A stretch of 64,000 nucleotides of DNA from Luscinia megarhynchos (lineage: Eukaryota > Chordata > Aves > Passeriformes > Turdidae). The DNA is taken from the NCBI GenBank assembly GCA_034336665.1, contig CM067568.1:9507165-9571164 (forward strand), written 5' to 3'. Positions 1 to 12,590 of this stretch are shown here, piece after piece (positions within the stretch are counted from its first letter, which is position 1; each line of letters opens with the position of its first letter). The notes beneath the pieces were generated by a model. It saw only the letters and a program-made list of their open reading frames with translations. It ran no database searches and had not been told where the DNA came from. Both the position numbers and the translations under genes were made by a program.

Positions 1-1344
1 GCCGTGCGCTCCCCGTGGCTGTGGACATCTCTCCTTTCCTGCCGGCTGCTCCGGTGGCCGACGGCTTGTTTCCTCTTCTCCTTTTGTGTAGCGGTGGCTC
101 CTAATGGAGGCAGCTCCGCTGGCTCCCTCTTTTCCAGCTGCTTCTACAAGGCGCAGGAGCCAGCACATGTGACTGGGCAGATCTCGGGAAGGCTAGCAAG
201 TGCTCCCCGGGCTGCTGCTCGACAGCCAGCCCCAACACGGGGATACCCGCACCCGATGTCCCTTTCCCTGCCCCGGCACAGGGACATACAGGAACCTCCT
301 CTCTTTCACAAGACCAGCCGTGGAAACTTAAAAAATACAAGCATTTGGGATCTATTCTGTTTGCCTCTCCCCCTCCCCTCTCTCTTTCCACGAAATGCTT
401 ATCTGAAAGAGGTTCTGGTTGTGTTTTGTTTTAAAGAATCCAGCTGCCCCTCGTGCTTGCTCTCCATCTGAAGTCATCATTGTCAGGAGCAGGCGAACCT
501 CAAAGCGAGAGGCTTTGCCAGGCTTTTGCTTGCCTGGTTAATTGATCTGTCCATCAGTTTGCGACAATTAGCGAGTGCTTTCTCCACACTGAGGGGCTCT
601 GTGGTGTTCTGGGGGGCTCGGGGTTTTATTTTGAGGCTTCTGGTCCTCGTGGTTGTGAGAAAGAGTGACACGAGCTGTGTGATAGACTGATGCTTTTGAA
701 ATCTTAATGTGATTTAAATACCAGCACGCTGCTGATCGCTTTAACAGAAATATCCTGCTCACATATTCATCCCGAGCCATCCTTCACGTTTGTCATGTCC
801 TGGCTACCTGAATCATTCCCAAGCTTCAGCTAGAACTGTCTAAATGTTTGCTGGTGATAGGAAATCGTGCATTAGCATTATTTATCAGGACGTTTTGGAT
901 TTAGACATTGATTTCTGTTTGTTTTCCTTGTGAACTCAGTGCAGCATTTCCAACTGCTTTCCAGCTGCTCTTCTCGAGCAGAGCAGGGAAGTGTAGTAGT
1001 ACTGATAGGTGTAAAATCAGCTGGAAAACGCCAAGCCAAGCAGGGGAAGATAATTCCCTGAACTTTATGCAAGTGGATCCTTTCTGGATGCTTTGTTTGC
1101 TGGGAGTTGATGGTGACAGTTGCACAGAACAATAAAATATGACTTAGAAACGTGGGGTTTGAGGGCTAGAACAGTCACACCCTTGTGTCTTGATGCAGAA
1201 GTGTTATTTTGGAGGCCACTGACGTCTTCTCATCCAGCTGAATCATTCAGCTAAATGTCGGTGCTCTGTCCTTCTTGTCAGTTTGTCTGCATCACCTTTC
1301 TGTCTCCACTCTGGAAGCCTTAGTGTTTATTTGGCTTTTTAACC

Positions 1345-1550
1345 AGTATCACAGGACAGTTAGGGTTGGATGGGCCTCTGGAGACCACCCCCATCTAGAG
1401 CAGGTGGCACAGAAATGTGTCCAGGTGGGTTTGCAATGTCTCCAGAGAGGGAGACAGCCTGAGCAGCCTGTTCCTGTGCTCTGCCACCCTCAGTGGAAAG
1501 CTTTTCCTCCTGTTGAGGCAGAACTTGTGCTTTAGGTGATCCAGGTTAAT
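1345..1550 (-). mobile_element. CR1 LINE fragment (3' end)
   Basis: The plus strand reads as the reverse complement of the CR1 3' end. It opens with a degraded 'cacaggacagttagggttgg' and continues through the region that covers the distal CR1 ORF2 terminus ('gagcagcctgttcctgtgctc', 'ctgttgaggcagaacttgtg'). It is 5'-truncated and diverged. Confidence 0.75.
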
Positions 1551-1929
1551 TTTGTTTGCTGTGGTAGTGTTAATCGCTGTTGTGTGACTCTCTGTGGGAC
1601 ACGTGTGCTGCTCCAGTCTCTGGAGATCCGATTTAGGGAGCCCCTGCCCATGATTTGGGGGGAAATCCACCCTTCAGCAAAAGCTTTTCTAATGCTGCTG
1701 CAGCACTGAAAATAAGCCCTTAGCAGCAAATCTGTCCAAAGTAAACAATTGAAAAATAATTAGGAGTGGTAGGCAAAGGCATTCTCGCTGCTTGGCATCG
1801 TGTTCAGATCGCAAGCAAATGAATGAATGATGAGATCTGGCTCTGCCAGAACAGGAAGGTGTGCTCAGATGTGCAAATATCACATCCAAAAGGAGCTGTG
1901 TGAGGCTTTTTTTGCTCTATCTCCTGGTT

Positions 1930-2150
1930 AGTTGTCCCTGTTTGGACATCAGGAGGGATTTCTTCACATGAAGGGTTGTCAGGCACTGGAAGAGGCTGCC
2001 CAGGGAGGTGGTGGAATGCCCATCCCTGCAGGTGTTCAAGGAAGGACTGGGTGTGGCACTCAGTGCTCTGGGCTAGGTGACAAGGTGGTGGTTGGTCACA
2101 GGTTGGACTCGATCATCTTAGAGTTCTTTTCCAAGCTCATTGATTCTGGG
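1930..2150 (+). mobile_element. CR1 LINE fragment (3' end)
   Basis: This is a sense-strand CR1 3' end with the typical blocks: 'ggatttcttcacatgaaggg', 'gaggctgcccagggaggtgg', 'tggactcgatcatctta' and a terminal 'ttccaagctcattgattctg'. It is truncated at its 5' end. It lies about 380 bp from an oppositely oriented fragment. Confidence 0.85.
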
Positions 2151-3689
2151 ATCTCAGTTAACCACGGGGATACAACTTGTGGAAGCAGCAGCGGAACAAC
2201 CTTGGTGTCACACCCAACCAGCTGAACTAAGTCACAGCTCTCATGTTGGTAGTAATAAATGCAGCAGTGTTCAGATGATTGGGAAATAAAAATAAAATAA
2301 AATTTTAAAAAAGAACGAAAATAAGCAGCCCAAAGAAGTCATAAATCTGAAAACAGCTTCAAACACAAGCTGTGAGCTGGCAGGGGCTGGGGTGGCTGGG
2401 CTGTGATCCCGTGGGATTTCCCCATCCGAGGGCTCTGACTGTCTGGTTTGCTCTCCTGCTTGAACTCATGATGTATTTGTGTGCCTGTTTCCAGCAGCTC
2501 ATAGGTGAGCTGGTTATATTCCCAGCTGCAGACTTGGGCAGTCTTGAGCTATTCTCCAAGTGTGAAGGCTCGAAGGTGTTGCAGTTTTGGAGGGATGTTT
2601 TGTGGAGGATGCTCGGAAGGAATTGTTTCTTGTGCTTCCACATGAGGACTGGAGGCTTTGGGTCTTTCAGCCATGATTACAGCTGTCCAGTATGGCAGCT
2701 CCTCTTTTACTGAGACCAAAGACATGGATTTAACGGCAGAAAATATTCAAACTCATGGCCAGATTGTTGCTCTCAGTGAATGAGTTACCTGTAAGAAGAC
2801 CATCACGATTTAACTCTCTGTGCTTTCACACTTGTACTAGCACCTGATATCCTTGAAATGGGGAAAACACACTTAAATTTTATTTATTAAAAGACAGAAA
2901 GAAACAAGATTGTATGGGACAGTACCATAGCTTTGTCCAGTTACTGCCCAGATTTGCTATTTCAGCATGGAGCTTTCTTATAAATAAAGTAGAATAAAGT
3001 AAGGTTACAGTAATATTTCTTGTGAATAAACCCTCCCTTCCATTAGAAGAGCAAGACACTGGAAAACTTTATCATGCAATAAAGTGAAATGAGGGACTGA
3101 AGTTACTAAAAAGAGAAACCAAAGGTATCATTAAGAAAAATAAATATAAATCTGGTTTTAAATCAACTCATTTGGACCCTGTCAATCTTTGTGCCGTTGG
3201 AGTTTAATTATCTGTTCCATGTTATTTTTTCTCTGACTATGTGGGTGAAACCCCTATAAAATCAGAGTATGGAGAGCTAGCAGGATATAAGAAGTGCAGT
3301 CTGCTGAGGGAACTGAACCTGAACCTCTTTGTGAAATCTCTGGGCTCTCAAAATTGCAATTTATAATTTCCAAGGAATAATTTGAGTAAAATCATAGTGG
3401 AAACCCCTCAGTGGGGATGGCAGTGCTGCTCTGCTTCTGGAGAAAAGTAGCTGAAAATTAGGATGGCTGCCCTGGAGGAGCAGTTGTTTTCCCTTCAATC
3501 TGCTAATTCTTGATATACATTAAATTTCAGGACATCTTCCGTAGAGGGTGAATGGTTATTAACTCCACATGGGACAAAAATAATTCAAGGGACGCTGTTG
3601 ATTTTGGCCTGATTTGTGAGCGATGCTCACACTTGGCAGTGCTGTGTTCTTGCTGCTTGGGGAAACGCTTGAATGTGTCTTTCCTTAAA

Positions 3690-4150
3690 TGAAAGCGTGT
3701 GGGAACGAGCGATGTAACGCCCCGAGAGCCTGGTGGCACCGGGCAGTGCCCCCTGGGGCGTGAGCCATGTGCCGGTGGCGTGCAGCTAAATAAACACCAT
3801 TAGATGGGGAGGGAATGTGTGTCAGTCCCCGGGAGCACGCCGTGCTCGGGGCCCTGCCGCTGCGCTTTTCCCACGTGGCGCGGCCGGGAATGCCGCTTTT
3901 ATCGCCTCTTTCAGCGGCTCTCACTTAGGTTAGAGGTGTGTGCTCGGTAGAGGTGTTTGGCTGGACCTTGTCTGAGGGGCCGCTTGGAATCCCGCGGTTT
4001 GTCGTTCCCCTTCCTGCCCCGTTTAAAATCCCCAGTGCTTTTGGAGACCTGGCAGCGCAGGGTTTTGGGGGGTGTTTGCTGTCACACGTGCGGCCAGGCA
4101 CCGTGACAGGAATCTGGTGGCATCGGCAGGGTGTCAGCTCATCCCGTGGG
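3690..4150. other. GC-rich, CpG-containing patch
   Basis: This stretch is visibly richer in GC and CpG than its neighbours; 3,830-3,910 is an example. Overlapping open frames on both strands (3,925-4,423) follow from the composition and show no recognisable domain. It could be a minor promoter or the unidentified BAHD1 first exon, but I see no clear splice donor. Confidence 0.25.
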
Positions 4151-4979
4151 ATGGCACAGCTGCGGGGAGCAGAGAGGCTTTGGGATCCATGTGTCCTTCC
4201 CCTGCAGGGATGCAGCCCAGGTGGGATTTTTCTCCTGCTGTATTCCCTGGGCACTGCCCTGTTGTGGATGGGAAAAGGCACGTGGGGAGCCGGTGGGATT
4301 TGTGTTAAACGTGTGCTGCTCAGGGATAAGATGATGCCTGGGCTCCAAGCTGCCGGGTGCTGCATTCCTCGTGTCCCAGTTCTCCTAAACAAAGGTATGA
4401 CTAAAGAAAATGATGGTTTTTAGGTTTTCCCTCTTTGTAAGGCACATCACAGCAGTGCTCACTGGCACCCATTGTTCTTCCAGCAATTTTTGAAGGGCTT
4501 TCTCACACTCAGCTTTGAAACTCTGCAGCTCAGAAGCCTTGATTTTTATTTTTTTAAAATGAGAGATCTTGGCTTTTAGACACTGTCTCTAATATCTCAA
4601 TATTTCAAATTATTTACGAGGCTCTTAGAAATAAAAAGCAGGCATTTTCCTCGCATTGATTGGAATAAAACTGCTTTGCTGGCAGCTGACTTTTCGGTGT
4701 CTGAATTATCATTCTTGAAATAAAATCTCAGTGTCGGGAAGCATCGAGATCCCAGGCATTGCTTCCTACTTGCACCATGCCTGGCCTTCTATTGTTCCTG
4801 CCTGTGGCCTGTGGGAAGCAGGGAAAATCGGGAGCTTCAGCCAGCCTTCCCGCAGCACAGCATTATCCGGTGCTCATCTTCATTGTGTCCCTGAGCGCCT
4901 GCGGAATACCTGGAATAGGCTTAAATCGGCAGCGGAGGAGGGATATGGGGAGTCCTGGGATGCGAGGGGAGGATGGCTG

Positions 4980-5160
4980 AGCTGAGTTCTGGCGGCAGGA
5001 GGGAGCAGGCGCCGCGGGGAGCGTGGCCGAGCGGCTGCAGGCGGATGCTGCTGGAGCTGGGAGCATCCTCGCCGGGCAAGTTCGGCAAACTGAGCATCTG
5101 CACTGGAAACGGATCCCTGAAATCCCACCGGGAGCGCTCGCTCCGTTAGGGCACTTGGCA
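4980..5160. other. GC-rich CpG patch, candidate 5' exon or promoter
   Basis: A short CpG-dense stretch ('gcaggcgccgcggggagcgt') stands out from AT-richer flanks upstream of BAHD1. It is one candidate for an untranslated first exon or an alternative promoter. I cannot identify a donor site with confidence, so the call rests on composition alone. Confidence 0.25.
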
Positions 5161-6989
5161 GGTTGAGTGTTCTCACTGGCTCAGGGTCGGGAATTCTGTA
5201 AAAAAAGCAGGGTTGGAGGCAGGGTGGAGAGGAGCATCGAGGTCTCTGCTGAGGGAGGATGGAGAGGCACCGGGGGGAATGCAAGCAATGAGGATTAAGC
5301 TGTGATAATCACATTTTGATAAATATGAATGGTTTGGAAGGAGAGAAAGCAGGAAAGTGCAGGGAAGTAGTGGGCAGCAGGAGGTTTGTTTTTAATGAAA
5401 GAAAAACTCGTAAGAAAACATATGCAAGAGGCATGTTTGGGTTTGTTCCTTTGTTCAGCTCAGCCAAAGTCAGTGGAAGGATTCAAGGTTGAGGATGGCT
5501 CATAGTGAGGAGACAGAGCAGCCCTCTCCAAGGTGAACAGGATAGTAAAGGAAAAGGATTTGGCAGCTATAATCACGTGTAGACAGAGAAAAAAGAGATT
5601 TTCTTAAAATTCTGGCTAAATGCCAGGTGTCAGAACAGGTATAGAAATCCTGAGTTGGACAGGTAAATCCCAACCCAAGAATTCCTTACGTTTTAGCAAA
5701 TGGCACAGGCAACAGAAGTGAACCAGGCATTTTGGGCATTTATTCCTTAAAAATTACTTGGTAACCCTGACTCTGTGGCATGTCCCTAATTCCTGGAGGT
5801 GGTGATTACCTGGAGACAGCCCCTGCAATAACCAAGCATGTGGCAGGCAGAGGACCTACTGAGGGGGAATATGCAATGCCTGCTGGCTGCCCCCCTTTTC
5901 CTTCCCAAGAGCTCTGTCATCTTATTCTTCCTAGACGCTGGATTTCCTCAGGGATCTCTAGGGATGTAGTTACTTGGGATTCCTACTGTCCTCCTTGTGT
6001 TTTGGTTGGAAAGAGGTGAATCCTTTAGATTAGGATAGACAGTGTGGTTGGGAAGCAATGTTTAGCAAAAAAAAAAAAAAGCTATTTTAATTTCTTCGTG
6101 GTTCTGTTTCTTCTCATATAGTGGAAGAGGACCCAGGGAATAATTCCCACTTGAGAATAAATTGCCAGGTTTGCTGAAAGGGCAGTTCTGACACCTCTGG
6201 TGCTGTAAAGGAATGATACAAACCCTGTCCCTCTCAGTGTCTGTGGGTCAGGATCAGTTACCAGGAATAACTCCAGCCTAGGGTTGAAGTTTTGGTTGCA
6301 AGTGGCTTAATGACAGTGTGGATGGAGCATCACTGTCTGTGCTGGCCCACGTGTGATCTGCAGCAGTTCTCCTGCCTGAAACCACTAATGAGCTTAAGAA
6401 CTCCCCTGTTTTCTCAGCGCTTAACAAAAATTAAATCCTTCCCTCCCAACAAAACTGGTCGCGTGCTCAGCCCGCTGCTTTCATCAGGAACAATGGGTGA
6501 GCGCTGACCTTCCTGAGATGCCACCTCAGAGCTCGTTACTGAATAATTAGGTGATCCTTACCCTTCCCACAAAGCTCAGGGGCTGTTTTTTGTATTGATA
6601 GTGTGACATATCCCAAGGCTCGGCCTTGAATTTCAGGCGCTGGGCTGTTCCAAACTCCATCTGTCCACTAAGTGAATGTCAATCCAATTTAAGCTTGCAT
6701 ATGTTTCCAAGGAAACCATGGGAGGCAGTGGGGAGAAATGGATCATGAAGGGGCAGGGAGGCTAGTGCAGCAGCAGTGCTTTGACTTTTCACTATTTAAA
6801 TATAATTAAGCCCCACTTCACTGTAATAACCTTATAGAGAGCAGTGTCTGGAGGCCTTGAGGGTCAGATGGTTGATCTTGGAGTAGCCTGTGTTATGTGT
6901 AGAACAAACGTAGTGAATTTAAAAATAAGAAAGGAAAGTGGCTTCAGGTGCTTCTGTGAGGCCTCAGTCCACACTGCACTTTCTTATGT

Positions 6990-7150
6990 AGATCCCAGAA
7001 TAATTTAGGTTGGAAAAGATCATCAAGTTCTATCTGTGGCTGATCGCTGCCTTGTCAACCAGACCAGAGCATGGAGTGCCACATCCAGTCATTCCTTAGA
7101 CATCTCTAGGAATGGTGACTCCACCACTGTCCTGGGGAGCCACTTGCAGT
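6990..7150 (-). mobile_element. CR1 LINE fragment (3' end)
   Basis: This is the reverse complement of a CR1 3' end. It begins 'cccagaataatttaggttgg' and passes 'aaaagatcatcaagttc' and 'aatggtgactccaccactgt'. That wording marks a different CR1 subfamily from the 'cagggacaccttcca' fragments elsewhere in the window. Confidence 0.85.
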
Positions 7151-7384
7151 GCTTGAAATCATGGGTTTGGGAAGTGAGGTGCTGATTTTTCTTTCTCTCA
7201 GGCTGGAGAGCTCATGCAGCCATATAAAAGCCTATCCAGCCCTCAGCTGAACAAAGCAAGCTTGAATGAGCCCAAAGGAATCTTCATATGTGTATTTACA
7301 CCTCCATGAAAATATAAATGGAAAGCATTTAGATAAATTTAACACCAGTGTCCTGGTCAATTTTAAAGAGCCATGTTGCACAAG

Positions 7385-7482
7385 TCTTGGGAGCAGCCTA
7401 GGCTAGTGGAAGGTGTCCCTGCAGATGGGAGTTGGAATGGGATGGTCACTGCCAACCCAAATCATTCCAGGATAAAACACCT
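7385..7482 (+). mobile_element. CR1 LINE fragment (short 3' tail)
   Basis: About 100 bp of a sense-strand CR1 3' terminus: 'ggctagtggaaggtgtccct' followed by a degraded 'gccaacccaaatcattccag'. The 5' truncation is extreme. Confidence 0.75.
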
Positions 7483-10399
7483 TAATGCTGCACACTGGTA
7501 TACTTGTGTTTAAAGGGGAGTAACTGTGACAGGCCTTGCCTGGGGAGCAGGAAAGTCGATGAATATCTGGATATTTGCTCCTGATTCCTCAGATGAGCTG
7601 CAGGTGCTGTGGCTGCCCCAAGGGCTCATCCTCCACCAGAGGTGTGAGAACTTCCAGGCGCAGCCCAGCTCGCTGTGAGGTGACACTGAGCAGGAGGCAC
7701 CAGAGGTAATTTGGGGTCTGTTCCTTTTGCAGACCCCGTGTCAATCACAGCAGGGACCTGACAGAAATTGTGGCATCCTCTAGGAAGTGTCACTCAGCTC
7801 TGCTGTTGCTCCCACGTGTGTGGCAAAGTTGTAAGCAGGGTGGGAAGCAGCAGAGCTGGAGACTCAAACACAGACTTTCTGCTTGGTTTCTGTTCAGAAG
7901 AAATGAGGGTTCCCCCGCCTCATTTCCAGGAATTCATCTTGAACTGAGAGTTTAAATGTTGCATAAAGCTGTAAGCCTGCCTGGCTTTGCTGAAGCAAAG
8001 TGTGTTTCTACATGTTAATACAGCTGTTAAATAAAATGTTTATCTTAGTTATTGAAATGAGGAGTGAGGAGCTAGCTTTGGAGCTCGAAAATGGGATATT
8101 ATCTGTCATTTATAGTTTGAAGAATGCTACTGCCTTAAAATGTTTTACTGTGACAAATAGCTGGAGCTGAAACTCTGGTGTCTGGGGATATCCTCCGTGG
8201 ATACATCTCTCCTTGTGCACTGTAACTGCAATCTGAGGCAGAAACTCCTCAGCTCTGAGCTCTTTGCAGCTCTTGTCCGGCATCAGATCCTCTTTGGATC
8301 AAATCTCCCGAGATTTGGACTGCCAGCAGCAAAACTGGCTGAGGGGAGGTGTGTGCTGGGCACGGGCACTGGGAATTGTCCTTGGGCCGAGCTCTGGGAT
8401 AGCAGGGGGATTCTGGCTGCTCGGGGGGGCTTTGCAGCACATTCCTCCTTATCAGCTGTTTACCCTTCCACGCTGGGCACAGCCTGGGAAAGCAGAGCTT
8501 GCTGCAGCTTGCTTGGATCTTCCAGCAGCTCCTGGAAACTTGCTACCAGCTCTGCCGACATTCAACTGGCCGGTAGCTGCGAGCGTCTCCCGCTGCCACT
8601 TTGGCTTTGCTTCAGCTGGCAGCTCGTGCAGCTCAGGAATCCCTGTGGGATCGCCTCTCCAGTCGCATTTCCCCTGCTCTGGCTTCACACGTTGTCTCCT
8701 TGTACCCCATTCCTTGGAGCCTGGCGCTCTGAACCGTGTGCATCTTTTACCCTTGTGCTCCTATGCCGGTGACTGGGGTGGATGAGGGCAGTTTTCCCTT
8801 CCCCATTCCTCTGATCCATGCATTGCATCAATGTGCAGTCACTGTTCTCAAATCCTATGGCTGACAATGAAGGGGATAATTCTGATTATTTTTTTGTTTC
8901 TTCACTTGTCTGTGCTAGGAGTTCTTCAGAAGTTTTGCTGTTTTCTTCCCTATAATGAATATTCTCCTCTAGGCTGGAGGTAACACGTGGGGGGTAGTTT
9001 TGCAGTATCAGAGCATCATTTGGCAGAATAGTACTTGTAGGACTCTTCCCTGTGCTGCTCAGCACACCTGGATGTTTTGAAGCCACAGCCTGACTTCAAG
9101 GGACCTTCCTGAAAATTAGTCTGAGGCACCTGTGGCATTTCCATAAAACTAGGCTGCACTGTTTAAAAGCTTTGTGGTTCCCCAGAGGAAGTTGTAATTA
9201 GGCTCCTTTGCCAGAGAGCTGATGGTTTATCCTCTGGAGTTCCCACTGGCTCCATGGTGACCTGCACTGGTGGGAGAACAGAAGTGTTCAGCATCCCCCC
9301 AGAATTCAACTGAGAGCTCTTGCAACCAAGGGTGTCTTAGTCATTGTTCTTAACTATTCCTGATGCTCTTAAGTCTATTTTCCTCCTGGCTGTGCAAGGT
9401 GCAGTGAAATCCAAGTGATATTTTGGTGTGATGGAGTCTGCATGGCCCAGCTTATTGAAAAGGTCTGATCCTAGCCCTGGCTTGGAGAGCTGAGTGTGTT
9501 TAATTGCTGCCTTTCCGAACGGCCAAGCGGCGTCACACCCATGTGGGTCGATAAATGCACTTTAATGAGTGCATATAAACCAGATCACTCCCAGCACGGG
9601 CTGCAAACCCTCTCCAGTCTATTTAAAGGTGGTGTTTGTTGCCTTGACTGATCAAACCCGGGGCACAAGCAAAGGTGTGTGTTTAAATACACCTCTAACG
9701 ATGTGGCTAAGGGATGAAAGAGCTGGGGCAGCTCCTAATGGGAGTTAAACGGGCTCTCATGGAAGCAGCGTTCCAGCAAGCTGGGCTTCTCCTTGTCTAA
9801 AGTGGCTGAATTGCCTGTGTTTGGCTTGTTGTTCCTAGGGTTTTAACATGTTACAACATCAAGCTCCTGCTTGAGTTTTCTCTCACCAGATTTCTGATCT
9901 GTGCCAGCTGCTGGTTCCTAGAAATGCTCCTCTGGCTCAGCCCTGGACCTTTGGCAACACTGAGTCCCCTGCTTCCTGGGCTTAAATGATCCAGTTTGAT
10001 CCACATTTAAATGATTCCTCTGCTAACACCCTTGGAATTAAGGAACTTGTTCTCCTTGGAGGCTTCAGCTGTTGCAGCTTTATTCAGCAGCTCTGCATTT
10101 CCTCGGACTGATCTAATACATGAAACCAGCTGAGTTGAGAAATTTTAAGTGGAACTTCACTTACCTTGTGGTTACTGATTTGTAAATGCTGTCTCTGGCA
10201 CTAATGAGAGGGAGGAAAGGTTTAAAGCAGGTTTAGCTAGGCTTGGCAGTTCTGCCTTGGCTAAAATCATGTCACCAGAAGATGTGTGAATATATGTCTC
10301 TATTTGTGGTGGTGATTGGTCCTCTATTTTTTGAAGGAAAAAGAATTGTGTATTTTCAACCTACATCTTTTATTCCAGAAGTTCCCAAACCATTCTATG

Positions 10400-10535
10400 A
10401 TTCATGGAATGCCAGAATGTTTTGGGTGGGAAGGGACCTTAAAGCTCATCCATTTCCACTCCCTGCCATGGGCAGGGAACACCTTCCACCAACCTGTGCC
10501 AGGGCCTCACCACCCTCACAGGGAAAATTTAGATT
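10400..10535 (-). mobile_element. CR1 LINE fragment (3' end, internally deleted)
   Basis: The plus strand reads 'gttttgggtgggaagggacc' and then 'ccatgggcagggaacacctt'. It jumps directly to 'cctgtgccagggcctcacca', omitting about 90 bp present in other copies in this window, so an internal deletion is visible. Confidence 0.85.
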
Positions 10536-12292
10536 CTCTGATTCTAGTTGAAATCCAGCTGGCTTCAGATTTAAGCTTTGCTCAGGATTCAGTGCAGCAC
10601 TGTGGTTTACAAGACATCAGGAAAGAAGAGGGTTTGGTTCCAGGAATTGCAGTGGGAATGCAAGAGTTCTGTAAAATCTTTCTTTGACTTGAGTTTTGGA
10701 TTGAGACTGAAACTCTCAAATGGAAAAATGCTCAGCATAACTCATCCTCTGTCACCTTTGTCCTCAGCTGGGAACATGTGAGGTTAATGCTGGTATTTAA
10801 AGTGATGATCAGAAAGTGAGAATAAAGAAGTAGAAAGTCTGTTTTCTTTTGAAATGTCTGTTAAACTTTGAATAGAAAGAGGAATCAAAACCTTTGATGA
10901 AGGAAACCCCAGAGAGCTGTTTTGCTCTATGGACAACTTGCAACTCAGCTGAGGGTGAAGTGCTGTGCTACTACTTTTTAAACGATATTGAAGCAAAAGG
11001 TATTTCCAAATGCAAGATGATGCTGTCTGAAGTATTTATTCTAGAACTGAAAATAATTCAGGTGGCAGTTTTAGTCTGAAGAGGTAGTTCTGGTCAGTGT
11101 ATTTCAACTGGAGATGAGTCAGGACACAAGAATCCTAGAAAATACTACATGGACTTGTTATTTAACGGAGCTTTGTTTTGCCTGCTTGATTTCTGCAAAT
11201 TTAAGTCGAGATTATAAACATGCATGTCTGTTAAATTTTCAAGTTCAGGCTGTCTTTTGCACTCCTCAGAGATTATAATTCCTAGAGTCCATACCTGGAG
11301 CCGTAGTGCCAAGGATTTGGACACGGAGGTGGGACATAGGCAATTTTGAGGGACAGTGAGGTGAGGAAATAAGATGAAGATTATTTAAAGGGAAAAAAAA
11401 AATGTTTAAATCAAACATTTAGTTAAATGTCGCATTGAAGGAATGCCTTGCCCTTCTCTGAATTTCTTGCATTTCTTTTATCTCCCCTAAAGCCAGTTTT
11501 GAACTTGTGGAGTAGGAATGTGTTGTCTTTGGATGCTGAGGATGCTGTGCTGGCTGTTCCCAGTCAGGAGAGAGTGAATGGAGACCTTTGTGGGAGAGAC
11601 GTACCGGAGGGAGGAGAAGGGAAATCCGGATCCAGAGATAGGATGGCAGTGACAGCTCGGTGACATGGAGAGGAGCTGGCAGGGATGCACCTGCCCTTGA
11701 AATTCCCACAGGCAGCACAGTTTGCAGCCTCACGTGTAGGACACGGAATCACGGCGCAGCTTGAATTATTTAAGCTCAGCAGCTTGAAGAAAGCTCCTAA
11801 AGCAGTAGTGGAAGGGTGTGATTATAATATATAGAAGAGCTTTAATATTTACTATGGAAAAAAACTTGCACCTTGTTCTTCAAAAGAAAGCCTTGGGAAT
11901 AATTTGTTATTCCATTTTGTCCGTGGAACAGGAAGGGTGCCAGAGCTATCTGAGCAAAGTGACATATGATTGATATTTTACCAGACTCAGCCTTCTGCTC
12001 GCGAAGGAATCGAGTTTGCATTTTGCATATATGAAAAATCAGATGAGCAGGGCTTGTGTGGGTTATTTTTTTTAAAAACCTTGATTGGCAAAGCTTGTGC
12101 TCTTTCTATAAACACGGCTGTGAAAGCTGTCCCGGTATATTTTTGACTTGGTTTTTCAAACTACTTATAGGCATGTTTTTTAGGGTGTTGTTGGCGTAGC
12201 TGTCACATGGCAGCTTTGTATAGAACCTATTTAAAGTTGTAACAGGCAATTTTGTGTAAATGAGTGATATTTAATAGATCTGGTATTTTATA

Positions 12293-12590
12293 GAGTCAGA
12301 GAGTCCCAGAATGATTTGGGTTGGAAGGGATCTTAAGGATCATCTCATTCCACGCCCTACTACAGGCAGGGACACCTTCCACTGTCCCAGGTTGCTTCAA
12401 GCTCTGTCCAGCCTGACCTTGGACACTGCCAGGGATGGGGCAGCCACAGCTGTTCTGGGCAACCTGTGCCAGGGCCTCCCCGCCCTCACAGGGAAGAATT
12501 TCCTCCCAATATCCTGTCTAACCTTGCACTCCGGCAGTGGGAAGCCATTCCCCCTTATCCTGGCACTACCTGCTCTTTTTAAAACTCTGG
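12293..12590 (-). mobile_element. CR1 LINE fragment (3' end)
   Basis: This is one of the better-preserved copies. It runs from 'cccagaatgatttgggttgg' through 'gcagggacaccttccactgt' and 'gatggggcagccacagctgt' to 'gaagaatttcctcccaatat', and on into the region before the LINE's reverse-transcriptase end. Confidence 0.9.

Noticed and set aside
3925..4423. Paired 155- and 161-codon open frames on opposite strands
   Set aside because: They sit in a GC-rich patch, have no homology I recognise and overlap each other almost fully.
5020..5105. tRNA-like A box (TGGCCGAGCGGC) near 5,025
   Set aside because: The match to the Pol III A box of a Leu or Ser tRNA is good, but the B box is poor and no acceptor stem pairs, so it is not a tRNA gene.
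8197..8785. Overlapping open frames of 191 and 173 codons on the plus strand
   Set aside because: They lack a proper ATG start, the residues are low in information, and two long overlapping frames indicate few stop codons by composition rather than coding.
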